DNA from: Berberis thunbergii | Taxonomy: Eukaryota > Streptophyta > Magnoliopsida > Ranunculales > Berberidaceae | NCBI GenBank assembly: GCA_003290165.1 | Contig: QNQO01009140.1 | Span: 1-64,000, forward strand | Direction of reading: 5' to 3' | DNA length: 64,000 nucleotides | In this document: positions 1 to 14,300 of the stretch, one piece after another | Layout: each line of letters begins with the position of its first letter | How positions within the stretch are numbered: position 1 is the first letter of the stretch | Notes under the pieces: model-generated | What the model was told of the DNA's origin: nothing | Seen by the model: only the letters and a program-made list of their open reading frames with translations | The model's database searches: none | Program-made: the position numbers and the translations under genes

Positions 1-2303
1 CATAGCTGTCTACTTGATACGGTGTATGGTACATATTCAACAACTATTGCTGTCATGGACTCATGGTCTTGGGGCCAAGCATAGTATAAGGTGTCTACTA
101 GGAAGCATGGAGCCAGGAACACTATGTTTGGGTTGCCAATGCTCATCAGACATGGCTTCACATGTGTCCTAGGATTAGTATCTCTTGATGGACACTCCTT
201 TCACCGTGGATATGTTCTCTGACACCCCCAAAACCTTTCTCTGATCTGGTATCAATTGGAATGATGAATAAAATTAAACAGATTGTTATACTAGGACTCT
301 CGTGCATAATATTTACATGTTTGGATGCAATTGTTTCTAGCATTTGGCAAAAGGATAGCCATGTTATATGTTTCTTTCCATTTTCAATAACTAACTAATG
401 AATAAATAAAGTATGAACATGAATATTAGCATACACAATTTATGACTTGTGATCTTGGATTATGATTTGAAGGATTTGATTAATCGTTGGAAGATCTTTT
501 TTAAATGACGAGTGCAATATTAATTAACTAGGAATCAAATCCATAATCATTACTCTAGAAGTTTTATGCCGTTTATTTTTCAAATGATCCAAGGAGGCCA
601 AGATAGTGGATGGTTAGGCACTCAAGTAGAAACGTTCAACAAAAGTGTCCAAGTTAAGTCAAAGCTAGTTAGATAATAACAACAACACTTTCGGATAAAC
701 AAAGGGTTCCCACCATTATAAAGGCATTCCATGAGGAAGACTCGATGAGGACATCGACAGATTAGGTGGGGGAACAAGACATGGATAAATATTTGGGAGA
801 TTTAAACTTTTGGTCCCATCATTTGCACCAATTTTTGGAATGGATCCTATTGTCCAACTTCGTATTTGGGTCCCAAGTCGATGTGAAACGACTTTTTTAT
901 TTTTATTTTTTATTTTTTTTATCCTTGGTTCAGGTTCTATGTGTATGGATTTTCATAAGAATTTGGGTAAAATAGTTGTTTCGTTTTGCAATCACAATCA
1001 CCTTAGTCCATGAGGTATTGAAATTCAAAAGCTAAGTTGGACGGGAGCTAGTACAAAATGATCGACACACCATCAAAATTACCTAATATTTACTATTTTG
1101 CTATGGAAAACTTCTATTTTTTTTATTTGATTATCTAAGTATTCATCAATTATAAAATATATTCATTAATATTTAATCATGAGTAACAATTCACATTACA
1201 ATAACATTGTTGTTAAATCATTCATTCCTTAAGTAATGTAGTTTGTTATGTAAAAAAATAAAAATAAGAGTATACATTATGTCTATTCCTTGAATATAAG
1301 TGGCAAGAGTATGCAAGAGGAGCTCTTGTTTGTAGTTAGTTCTATTTGTTCGTATTCATCGTTCCAATTGAGAAAATGATAGTAAAAGGGTTTCGAAAAG
1401 TGTCTAAGGAGGTCAAGAAGCTCTCTGGAAGGCATGCACCACATGACACGTGTGAATCCTTGTCCAACACGTCTGGGGATCTGACATTTGTTCCTAGCTG
1501 AGCTACCATGACCCCTGTTGGAGATTTGTTTCCTCAAATTCATAAGATTGAGATATCCTTATATTACTTGGGGTTTTTTCCAAGGAGAATTGAATAAAAA
1601 AAGAACTGTACTTTTTTGGGAAAACATCTCTGATTCAAGGGTTGGATATGTTTAGTAACCACATGGTCGTTCCTCTGAGTGTAATTGTGAATTCTAAAAC
1701 ATCCATTCAATGATGGTTATTTATTCTCACCAAAAACCGTGCAGTGATAAGAGATTAAGTTATTGAATCAAGTCCAATGCTAAAGAGAGTACTAAAAATA
1801 AGAAGATTAATTTCTGGCAGCTCGTAAATGTAATTAGGGAAACATCTTTTGATTCTATCAAAATATTACATTTAACTTGGCTGGGTGTTATATAAACTGT
1901 GTTTCAAATGTTCGCACAATAGGCAGGTTTGATTAAACAAGGAATTATTGCAACCTACTTATAGGGAAACCAATGACAATAATTATTTTTAATAGATTAC
2001 TCACGAATCTAAGCAAAAGGAACAAAATATATGTATTTGGTACTAGTAATGCATTGGAGATGATGATACCTGCTTATCATGCAAACAAGCCACAATATGC
2101 CCAAAAGCTCTTATGATCATTAAATGTCATTCTGGTTAATCTATGGTTCTTTGCTAATCTAAATCACTAGATCAAGGTTGGTTGCATTGCTATTTGCATC
2201 GTGCGCTTTCCTCATAATTTTTGGGAAGAGATTTGACTTAATTAAAGAAATTTCATATGTTTCACTTTAATTATTTTGATATATTGTTGAATTGGCTGAA
2301 CAG
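1..2303. other. No gene recognised; probably intron of the GDT1-like gene
   Basis: Both strands were read for the upstream GDT1 exon, which should carry the family's first E-x-G-D-K-T motif, and it was not found. The short ORFs here resemble nothing recognised. Since the next exon starts in mid-gene after a CAG acceptor, this stretch is most simply intron sequence or unrelated insertions. A T-rich run lies at about 895-925. Confidence 0.5.
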
Positions 2304-5300
2304 GTCTTGTTGGGATCGGTTGGCGCTCTTGCACTTATGACAGTTTTGTCCGTAATCATTGGACGAATATTCCATTCAGTTCCTGCACAGTTTCAGACTA
2401 GTAAGTGCATGGATAAGACTGTTATGAGTGTGATGTCAGTGACTTACATATGTAATCTTAAATTGTTCAAACTGTTAAAACTTTCATATGGGCAACATGA
2501 TCATTTGGGCCTTGAAGCCTGAAGGCTTTCCTTGCTAACTGCAACATGTGAATCTAGGTCTGGAAAATGACTCAAGCTGAGTTGCCTAATTCAGGAATTT
2601 CTATAGAAAAAAAAAATCCTTAGTGTTCCTGATATTATGATACTTATATTCACGTCTACCTGCGTACTCCAATCATTTGTGGTTATCTGATTTAGAATAT
2701 ATCAGAAAATGTAAGAACTATCCAGCTTTTGAAATGATGCGACATGCTGTTGATCAAATGAAGTTTTGTCTCGGTGTCAGCATTGGTTTCTCCATTATAA
2801 AAATAATAAATAAATAATAAATAAATAAAACATTTCTAGAATCTCAGAATAATTGTATGGTTTTTGCCCTTCTGAACAGCCTTGCCCATTGGAGAGTATG
2901 CAGCAGTGACACTTCTCACGTTTTTTGGCCTCAAGTCATTAAAAGATGCATGGGATCTTCCATCAAATGTAGTTAAGAGTACTGAAAAGAGCCCAGAGCT
3001 TGGAGAATATGTTGAAGCTGAGGAGCTTGTCAAGGAAAAGTTAAGCGTAGCTTACCATTTCTGGAGGCTCTATTGCATGATATGTTTGTTCCTGTTTGAA
3101 ACGTCCAAATTTTTGCACTTAAAAAGTAGGATTATTCATCTATTCATCTGTTAAATATCCTTATGCTTTATTCTCTAATGGAAAGTAGAATTTTTTTTAG
3201 TTATTTTAATTAATTTAGTTTAGTTGTTGAATTGGGCCTAAGTAAGTCTATTAGAATAATTAGAGATAGGGTTCCAATAAAATCTAGGGTTTGGTATAGC
3301 ATAATGAGGCCTATAGGTCATTGCTTGTAATTGATTGATTTGAATGAATATGAATTGAGTTTTTATTTATCTTTATTTTCTTAGCCCCTCAACCAATGTT
3401 CACAAACCCCGCTAGCAGTGGATCCATATCCTGATTTAGGCTCGATCCAGATCCCATGGCGTGCGACCGCTCCTCGTGATTAGCCATAATTGCCATATCT
3501 TATGTTCTACAGATTTGTACAACCAACCATAGCCCCTACTGGACAACACAATGGTCCACTATTCCACATGCCTGATTCGTCGGAGACCCCTTTTGTTGAC
3601 TCGTTAGCCCCAAGTTATTGGGTGAGAATCACATCACCTCTGCACACCCTGTTCAGTTTCAGATCGTGCTGGAGAAATCAACTTTTCATAACTAGTCCCT
3701 AGATAATATTTTTAATTAGATCCCTGGTCTGATTTTGAATCAGACCTGATCCAACAAGTTATTTACCCAAAATTAGTAACAACACCTTAGAGAAAGACGT
3801 TTAACTTGGTTTGGTCATGTGCGGAGGCGACCAAGCACGGCGCCAATTAGAAAATGTTTAGATTGGCAAGTTAATGGAGGGTGTAGACGGAGGGGACGAC
3901 CGTTGAAAATTTGGATGAAGACGGTGAATGAAGATATCATTGAGCTTGGATTAGGTGAGGAACTGTGGGAAGATCGCATTGCTTGGAGGACCAAAATCCA
4001 TGTAGCCGACCTCGAAAATCTCGGAATGGGCTTTGATGATGATGAATTAGTAACAACACCCTATCAATGGAAAAAGATGTCGCCCATATTATCATTCGTA
4101 CCCATACCCATACTATTCTCCATATCAACACAAATATCACTATAGCCCAAATCCAATCCAATACCCTGCGATGTCCAATACCCATAACCAGTTTTACTAT
4201 CTTACACTGTAAAACATTTATGTCCCTTGTTACCCCCCAACCTGTACTGGTTTCCTCTACACCACCGCTATCCCCATTGCCCAATGTTATGCATCCCACT
4301 ACTGCTCCCACTATGCTACTAGTTGAGCCAGACAGAGGAGTTTTGGAGAGGACTGGAAGAACGGATACTTGCCTCGACGCATTATTTGATGCTTGGAGAG
4401 AGCAAGAAGAAGTAAGGGCGGACAAGGAGTACCAAAAGTTGAATGCAATCTTTCACTTAACTATTTTTGGACAAGCAGAGGGTGCTCCTATAGAGACAGA
4501 GGCAACACAGTGAGTGACGATGTTTGTATTGATCCATACTGGGAGTCTTTTGTGGAGACATTGAATGATAAGATGTGCGTGTAGAAGCTCTTATGCAAAT
4601 TGTTGATATTTGGGCCATGTTCCTTATTTGCGTCCATTCCATTTGCCATAGCAAATGTCTGTGTTGTATGAATCGTTAAAAATCGTGATTCAAATTGTTG
4701 ATTTGACTCGACTTGCCCTATAATCGATTTGAATAACCCATTAAATCAGGTTTCGCCCAAATCGGTGTGAATCGTCCCCGATTCAAGTTTTGAATCGCTA
4801 ATCGCAATGTGTTTAGGATCGTGCAATTTAGTTTATTCGTACAAAATAAAGAAAACTCTGGAAAAAAAGAACATGAGACATGCATGTTTTAGTTTGGCTG
4901 AAAAGAAGAAGAACAAGGTTTCAACCCCACACACGATCGAACAAGACGGCTCCTCTCGAGTTGTTTCCACCTCGTGCAATCGATGAAGACTCCTCTCAAG
5001 GTGTTTCCACTCCAACGCGATCGAAGAAGATGACTCGTCTCTTGAGTTGTTTAGCTGTTTCCACCCCACACGATCAAATTGTGTTTATTCAGGTGCATGT
5101 TGTTGAATAAAAGTTGTTCTAATCGATCGATTGAGATGTTGGGTTGTTTAGGGTTTGAGAGGGGATAGATGAGAGAGCTCTAAGTCTGTGAAAGAAAGTG
5201 ATGTGGTTGTTGGAAGATATTTGTGTATTTTTCATCTTTTGGTTTGAAGTATTGAGTTATTATTCATAAACCCCTAACAAAATAGTTTATCATTATGAAT

Positions 5301-8300
5301 CCCTTATATATAAGATATAACATATGAAAATCAAGGATGCACGGACTCGGACTCGGACACGGTCACGGACACGGACACGACACGGCGACTCGGCAATTTT
5401 CAAAAAAATAGGACTCGGCGACACGGTCAAACTTAATTTTTTAATATATATTTTTTGTAACTCATCAAATTCAAACATATCAATAATACATTCAAATTCA
5501 TTCATTCAAATTTACAAATGCATCATAAAGTCAAGCTCAACTGCTCAAATAGTCAAGTCATAGTTCATACTCATAAAGGCATAATTTCATTAACTTGATA
5601 CTGTAAATTGATACTGTAAATCTCATAAAGTAGTCAAGTAGTCAAGTCATACTCATATAATTTCATTAACTTGATACTGTAAATTGATAATTTTAAAAAC
5701 TCACCAGTCACCAACAAGGCGGCTATATCTCTTCTTCATTAACAAGCTCATCCATTGTCACATTTTCTGCATCCAACAGTCCAGCCTCTAGCTCAGGTTC
5801 ATCAAGCGAAAGACTGGCAATCTCAAGCACTCCAGTAGCATCCAAATCCAACGAATCAATAGTATCTCCTGTGACATCCCACATCCTTGTCTCACCTTCT
5901 TGGTACTCTTGTTTTCTTCTTGACAAAAGACGAAGGTTGGAATGCACATACACTAAATCTTCAGCTCGTTTTGGGGTCAATTTGTTCCTTTTTAATGAGT
6001 GGATGTTGTTATATGTGCTCCAATTCCTCACACAACATGAGGAAGAACAAGGTTGGCCAAGTAACTTCAAAGCAATATTCAAGAGATTAGGTGCACTGGT
6101 ACCATGAGCAACCCACCACACATCAGGATCTAGGTATGCTCTATTCTGTATAGCATCACTTTCTGCAAACTGCCCATTAGCAGTTGAAAACTTTACATAC
6201 TCTGTAACAACCACTCTTCTGTCTTCAATTAGAGGATAGTATCTCTTGAAACATTTATTTCTCTCATTTGTAATCTCAGGATCTTTGTGTGGCGCAATAC
6301 GATTAGGATCCTCTTCCAACCATTCGGTGCTATAATACCTATATTATATATTAATATTAGCAATGTCCCAAATAAAAAATAAGTAGAATAAAAAATTAAA
6401 AACAGTGAAATTATTTACCTTGGATTCAAGGAATGTGCTAAGCAATGCAGTGGTGTGTTGTTTTTCTCCCATCGATCTACCAATATCTGATGCACCACTG
6501 AAAAAAACTCTGACTCCTCACTATTTTCTTTTCCTTTATGGCGGTAAATAACTTGTTTCACTTTCTCAATCATAACATCCCACATCTCATACACCAAGTG
6601 AAGACAACACTTATCTGTATCAGCCCTCCGCAACATTGAATAAATAGGCTCTGTGAAACGAAGCACATAATCCACTTTGTCCCACCACAAGTCATCCAAT
6701 AGTATTCCTTTCACAATCCGTGCTTTGTCAACATCATCTTCCTTATAGGAATCCCACTTATCTCCAATCACCATACTTTGGATGCTACTTTAATGTCTTT
6801 CAACCTCTTCAGCATAATATGCTTGAAGCAAAGCGTGTCTCAGCTATGGAAAGCAACTTCAATCTCGAATGCTCATTAAACATGTGCAACCTCATGGAAT
6901 GGTTCATGATAAAGTTCTTGATCGTCACCCCATCCCCAACAACATCAATAATCCAACTACACAAACTGTAGGCCTTTTCATTTGCAGGCGTGTTCTTTGG
7001 AGCGCATATATTCTTCAAGGCAAGGTTGAGAGTGTGGACTACACAAGGTGTCCAAAAAACCTCAGGATACTCGCTCTCAACAAGTAAACCTGCAGCCTTA
7101 CAAACTGGAGCATTGTCGGTTATAACTTGAACGACATTCTTTGGCCCAACCTCACGTACAACTTCCTTGATCAAATTAGCAATGAAGAACTTGTCTTTGT
7201 ATTCCCCTTCACAGTTCACAGCCTTTAAGAACATTGGACCACCCTCATTAATCACTATGAAATTAATGAGATGCCTCCTTTGAGAATCGGTCCACCCATC
7301 ACAAACAATTGTTGCCCCTTTAGTAACCCATGTGGACTTTGTTCCCTCCAACAACCTCTCAAGGTTGCTCCTTTCATTTTGAAGCAATCTCGTCCTCAAT
7401 GCATTATACCCAGGAATCTTGTAACCACTAATAGACTTTGCCTTATTCGTTGCAAAGGTAAAAGCCTCCTGAAAATATGGATTCCTTGCAAGGTTGAATG
7501 GCAAGGCAGCTGAGTAGAACGCCCTTGCAATCAAAGCATCCAACTCTTGTCGCTCACTCATATTGAACGCATGTGCAATAGGATTAGTAGTAGTACTAAT
7601 GGCTCTCCTCTTCCTCTGCTCATTGTATGAAAGTGGAACTGAAGGGCCAACCCCCCCACTACTTGAACTCAGGTGAGGGTGACTACTTGATCCCACTGAA
7701 GGAGGTAAAGGAACACTTCGTATCCTTGAACTTTCTGCTTTCAATGCAGCTTCATCAATAAATTTTTGCACCTCTCTAAGTTGTATGGGGGAGACTTTGG
7801 CACAAATGGCTATCCCCTGACCACTTATCTTCAACAAATGGTGCTTCAATCTAGTAAGAGAGCCTGTATAATCTTTCAGACAATAATTACACTTCCATCT
7901 AAGGTCCCCCCCCCTTCATTTGGTTTTCCTAATTTTGTCACATGCTTCCAAAGATCATCCCCAGTTCCTTGGCCTGCTAAAACCAATTTTAATTTCTTAT
8001 TATTTAGTTTTAACTTTTAACTTTTCACTTTCCAGCAAATAGGTGCAAGTATTTAATATCATGCATGCATACTTTCATAATGAATCACAGGAAGAAAAAA
8101 AAAAAAAAAAAAAAGGAAGCCAGGAAGGAATTGCAAAAAAATTTCAAAACGAAATTTGGAAAGTGATTCAGAAATCGATTCACTGATTCACTGATTCATA
8201 ATGAATTCACGAAATTTGGTATTTAATATCATGCATGCATACTTTCAAAACGAAAAAATTTCAACTTGCAAAAAAAAAAAAAAAAAATTCATGTCATAGA

Positions 8301-11300
8301 TTCACTGATTCAGAGTATTCAACTTGCAAAAAAAAAAAAAAAAAAATTCAACAATCGCAGGAAGCCAGGAAGGAATTGCAGGGAAAAATAAAAAATAAAA
8401 AAATCGAATGAATCGATGAAACTCATAACAGGGATCGATCGATACATCTCAGGAAAAAAAAATAAAAATAAATAACAGAAATCGATGAATCGATCGATGA
8501 AATGGGTCGACTCATAACAGGAACAATCGATCCATCCATCCATCCATCTCAGGAAAAAAAAAAAAAACAGAAATCGATGAATCGATTCAATCGATCGATG
8601 AATCAATGAAATGGGTCGACTCATAACATGAAAGATCGATCGATCGATCGATACATCTCAGGAAAAAAAAAAAAAAAAAAAAGAAATCGATCGTACCTGG
8701 TCCTGGTGTCGATGAGGACGCCATCACTCCGCTCCGTCTGTCGATCTCTTCTCCTCCGTCGACTCTTGACCTTGATCGATCGATCGATCGATGGAAAAAA
8801 CTCAGTTAGGGTTTCTTTCGGCTTCGGTTTTTTTTTTTTTTTTTTTTTCTCTGCTGCTTTGTCTGTGGTGTGGGAGAGAAAATCGGGCGAAATAAAAATT
8901 TTCGCAGTCAACGAATTTTGACCCCCCCGGACCGTGTCTGACCGTGTCCGGACCGTGTCTGGACCGTATTTGACCGTGTCCGGACCGTGTCTGGACCGTG
9001 TCCAAATCAGTCAACGAATTTTGACCGTTGACCCCGTGTCCAATACGTGTCCAGCGCGTGTCATGCACGAATCCGTGTCCGACACGTATTTGACGCGTGA
9101 TTCGGGGGTTTTTCGGAGAGTCGGTGCATCCTTGATGAAAATTAAAAGAGAATGTAAGTAAAAAGAAAAGATAAAATCCAAAATGAAGGCAAACATATAT
9201 ATATATAATATTATTAATAAATCTTACGATTTACAATTAAATCTAAATCTTACACGTTATAATTTACAATACGATTCATTAACATTAACAATTGTCACCA
9301 AGGCAGAGTTTGTGGATGGTATTTGATAATACCAAGGATGCACGGACTCGGATACGCGTGTCGTGTCGGACACAGATACGACACTTCGACTGGACAATTT
9401 TCAAAAAAAGTAGGACTCGGCGACACGGTCAAATTTATTTTTTAATATGTTTTTTTGTAACTCATTAACATAAATAATAATAGTGAAAACATTCATTCAT
9501 TCAAACTTTCAAATGCATCATAAAGTCGAGTCATACTCATAAAGCATAAGCAACATAATTTGATAATGTAAATTGATAATTTCATTAACTCACCAGCTAG
9601 GCGGCTACATCTCTTCATTAACTGGCGGATCAACTGGCTCATTCCCTTCATTCAATAGCTCAGCTTATAGCTCAGGTTCATCAAGTGAAACACTAGCAAT
9701 CTCAAGCATGCCAGCAACATCCAAATCCAACAAATCAATAGTATCTCCTCAGATATCCCACATCCTTGTCTCACCTTCTTTGTACTTTTGTTTTCTTCTT
9801 GACAAAAAACGGAGGTTGGAATGCATATACACCAAATCTTCAGCTCATTGTAGGGTCATTTGGTTCATTTTCAATGAGTGGATGTTTGTTACACGTGCTC
9901 AAACTCCTCTCACAGCACGAGGAAAAACTAGGCTGCCCAAGTAACTTCAAAGCTAAAGTCTGGAGTAATGGTGCAGAAGCACCATGAGAAATCCATCACA
10001 CATCAGGTTCTAGGTATGTTCTATTCTGTAGAGAATCACTTTCTGCAAATTGTCCCAAACTCGCTAAATACTTAGCATACTCTGTAATAACCAATCTTCT
10101 TTCTTCAATATTAGGAAAGTATCTCTTGAAGCACTTATCCTTCTCCTTTGAAATCTCAAGATGTGACAAAACACGATTAGGAGCCCCTTCAAGCCATTCT
10201 ATGCTATAATAAGCAATGACAATCACAAATTAATATATAAACATAAGTGCATAACTCATAAAGTCGAGACTTCTAGTCAAGACTCAAGACTAATTAGAAT
10301 AAAAAGTTAAAAACAATATAATTAGTTACCTTGGATTCGAGAAATATGCGCAGTGGTGTGTTGCTTTTCTCTCATCGATCTATCAGTATATGATGCACCA
10401 CTGAAAAAAACTGACTCCTCACTATTTGCCTTTCCTTCATGGCGGTAAATAACTTGCTTCACTTTCTCAATCATAACATTCCACATCTCATACACCAAGT
10501 GAAGACAAGACTCATCTAGCCCTTTGCAACATTGAATAAATATGCTCTGTGAAACGAAGTATGTAGTCCACTTTGTCCTACCACAAGTCATCCAATAGTT
10601 TTCCTTTCACAAGTCGCTTTCTCAACATCATTTTCCTTATAGGAATCCCACTAATCTCCAATCACCATACTTTGGAGACTACTTTTAATGTCTTTCAACC
10701 TCTTGAGCATAATTATACTTGAAGCAAAACATGTCTTTGCTCTGAAAAACAACTTCAAGCTCGAGTGCTCATTAAACTTGTGCAACCTCATTGAATGGTT
10801 CATGATAAAGTTCTTGATCAGTACCTCGTCCCCAACAACATCAATAATCCAACTACACAGACTGTAGGCCTTTTCATTTGTAGGCGTGTTCTTTGGAGTG
10901 CATATGTTCTTCAAGGCGAGGTTGAGAGTGTGGAGTACACAAGGTGTCCAAAACACCTCAGGATACTGGCTCTCAACAAGTAAACCCGCAGCCTTGCAAA
11001 CTGGAGCATTGTTGATTATGTCTTGGACCACATTACTTGGCCCAACCTCACGTACGACTTCCTTGATCAAACCAGCAATGAAGAACTTGTCTTTGTATTC
11101 CCCTTTTCTAATCACAGCCTTCAAGAACATTGGACCACCCTCATTAATCATTATGAAATTAATGAGAGACCTCCTTTAAGCATCAGTCCACCCATCACAA
11201 ACAATTGTTGCTCCTTTGGTAACCCATGTGAACTTTGTTGCTTCCAACAACCTCCGAGCCCCTTTCATTTCGAAGCTATGTCGTCTTCAATGTATTACAC

Positions 11301-14300
11301 CCAGGGGTTTTGTAACCACTAATGGACTTTACTTTATTCATTCCATAGGTGAAAGCCTCCTGAAAATATGTATTCTTTGCAAGGTTGAATGACAATGCAG
11401 CTGAGTAGAACATCCTTGCAATCAAAGCATCCAACTCTTGTCACTCACTCATATTGAAAGCATTTGCAATAGGATTATTAGTGACTCTCCTATTTCTTGG
11501 ATCATTGTATGGAACTGAAGGACCAACCCACTATTTGAACCCGGGTGCGGGTGACTACTTGAGCCCACTGAAGGAGGTCTAAGTTGTTGGGGGGGGGGGG
11601 AGATTTGGTACAAATAGCTATCCCACGGCCTGCTATCTTCAACAAGTGGTCATTCAATCTAGTATGGGATCTCGTATACTCTTTCTGACAAAAGTTACAC
11701 CACCATCTAAGATTTCCCTCACCTTCATTTGGTCTTCTTATTACCATCACATGCCACCAAAGATCATCTCCAGTCACTTGGCCTAAAAGAACATTAAGAG
11801 AATTTTTTTTTTGTATTAGTATAATCTAATGAAAGCTTTAACAATACTGAAAGACTCATTTATTGAAAAACTCATTCTTTGCAAATACTGATTCAATGTC
11901 ACTGATTGAAATACTCATTATTTGTTAAATGCTAATCTACCTTTTGTATTCTTTGCAGTTGAAATACAAAAATTAGCATAATATAGCATAAAAGATCAGA
12001 GACAAGGAGCATAAAAGAGCTTAAAAGAGCATAAAAGAAAATCAGCAGAAATATTCATTGTTTTATTCTACCGGTGTTGGAAGAGCATAAAAGAGCAGAA
12101 AATTAGCATTGTTTTATTCTACCAGTGTTGGAATAACACATTCTCAAAAATCAAAGACAGAGTCATTCATGAAATCAGAATATGGAAGAAGTAGAAAAAA
12201 AAAATCAGAGAAGAGCCTTTCTTTTCCATATGAACACGAGAATGAAGCATAGAAAAGAAAAAAAAACGAAAGAAGAAAGGTACCTGCTGAGGACGACATC
12301 ATCTCCTTCCTGCAAGCTCCCTCTCTTTAGCTCTGTCCAGCAAGCAACCTGAGCTTCTCGATTTCTCTTTCACTGGCTCGATCACTTTCTCTGTCAGTTG
12401 GTTGATCGATCTCTGTGGCTCGATGAAGAAGAACAGGTTCTCATCCTCTTTTCTCTGATTCTCTCTGATGAAGATTCTAGGATTAGAAAGACTTAGGATC
12501 GAGGGAGGAGAAAAATGGGATGTTATTTGCACCCATTAACTGGTTATTTGCAACCACGTGTCCAGACGTGTCCATGACGAGTCGAAACCAGTCAACAAAT
12601 TTTGACCATTGACCACGTGTCAAATATGTGTCGGGTGCGTGTCCATGTCCGACACATATTTGACACTTGATACGGGTGATTTTTGGAGAGTCGGTGCATT
12701 CTTGGGTAATACCTACATTGTGTATGAAATTTATGGTTTCTATTGGTCCAAATCCAATTACCTTAATTGTAGATGATAAGCAACTCTCAGTGGTAGCAAA
12801 TGGTTATCCATTAAGCGAGCGAATTAACATATAATATTTCGATAAAAGCTAGATGACTGATGTGTTGTTTTAGGTCGGGCAAGTGTGTATCGTGGCAAGG
12901 TTCGAGGCTGACTACTTTGTGTGCACTTCACCTTGTGTTTCGTAATCGGTTGCTTGTGTTCACCTGACTTCTTCAACTTCAAGCTCGAGGACGAGTTTTT
13001 CAACCAGGGAAGGATGATGGAAATATGATTTATTTTAATTAATTTAGTTTAGTTTTTGGGTGCGGTCTAAGTTAGCCCATTAGAATAATTGGAGATATGG
13101 CTCCAATGAAATCTAAGGTTAGGTTTAGTATAAAATGGGCCTATAGGCCATTGCTTGTATTGGTCGATTTGATGAATATGAATTGAGTTTTATTTATCTT
13201 TACTCTGTTTGTTATTTATTTTAGATCTAGGTTAATTAGTTTAGTTTTAGATTACATCATTCTCTTATAAATTTCTTATCGAGTTGGTACCATTCAGTAC
13301 AAAGTTTATCTGCTTTTTACGTGTTAGTTTGCATGGTTACTGAAATCATATCTTCATTGTCTTCAGGTTGCAAAGAGGCTCACCAATCCACTTGAAATCA
13401 TCTGGAAGTCTTTTAGCCTTGTGTTCTTTGCTGTGAGCACATTATTACACTCTTTATTTGGATGTTAGCTTGTGTTCATTGTATGTTTAACATATTTTGG
13501 GCTCTAGATACATAAAATTTTCGACTTCATTCTTTCATAGAATAAAAATTTCTCCATGTGAACAAGCGAATGAATAATTCTCTTATCATAAAATAACGAA
13601 TTAGAAAGTTTGTAACATCCAGTACCAGTCTTAAAAAAAAGTAGCACAGATATCAATTACTGCAATTTATAGCCACTCGTGACATAAAACACAGTTGAGC
13701 CACTTTTAAGTGGTGCAATCTAACACCCCACATAGTTTTATCCCTCATTTTTTGGGGACAAATTAAATTCTGATCCTATTAGCCAATCTATTTTCAGTGA
13801 ACAATTGAGCAACATACTTTGCTTCTATCAACCACTGCTCATCATCATTAGATCTAGGCAAACCAGAAGGTAGCCAGGTTTAAAGGAGGGTGGTGCCAAG
13901 AATAGTCTAGCTTATTGGCAACAGTTGCTCCTTTATCTGGACTATTTTAAGTTTCAGTCTAAACTCTGTCTTGCATTGGAGCTGTGTTTTTAGCCTTAAA
14001 AATGTCGAAATAATTAGTTTAGGATTTAGAAAAAACAAATAATATAATTCTCATATTTTGCAGGAATGGGGTGACAGGTCAATGCTTGCAACGATTGCTC
14101 TAGGTGCTGCACAGGTATATTTTCTTTTATAATAACTGAACCCTGAAATGATATCGCATGTTTCCTATAACGTTACATCTGCAATTTCATCTGTGTTTGC
14201 CTTCTTACAGTCTCCATGGGGTGTTGCTAGTGGAGCCATTGCTGGACACTTCCTTGCAACATCAGTTGCAATTGTAGGAGGAGCTTTACTTGCCAACTAT

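Larger units (their letters stand above)
5332..9134 (-). mobile_element. hAT transposon copy 1 (complete ends)
   Basis: The termini are CAAGGATGCACGGACTC at the left and the inverted form CAAGGATGCACCGACTC at the right, one mismatch in 17. A perfect 8-bp target duplication, ATGAAAAT, flanks it at 5324-5331 and 9135-9142; 8 bp is the hAT hallmark. It encodes a broken BED/DUF659 transposase on the minus strand. Subterminal zones are packed with CCGTGTC motifs in opposite orientations. The ends look mobilisable in trans, but the transposase gene is not intact. Confidence 0.93.
3041..13366 (+). other. 10.3-kb intron of the GDT1-like gene filled with transposons
   Basis: The sequence between EELVKEK (ends 3040) and VAKRLTNP (starts 13367) is one intron by comparison with the family. 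It contains an LTR-like direct-repeat pair, a LINE tail and two hAT elements in succession. The acceptor at 13364-13366 is a normal CAG after a T-rich tract. The donor is not canonical. Confidence 0.75.

Noticed and set aside
1283..1543. 86-residue minus-strand ORF
   Set aside because: No recognisable motif, no splice context and ordinary AT-rich composition; probably chance.
3490..4145. A host gene with a basic Arg-rich protein (MRRRPSTAP...)
   Set aside because: It is the C-terminal tail of a LINE reverse transcriptase bounded by a 16-bp duplication.
8319..8921. Long ORFs on both strands in the A/GATC-rich part of hAT copy 1
   Set aside because: They are translations of simple repeats and poly-A/T runs and fall in the transposase first intron.
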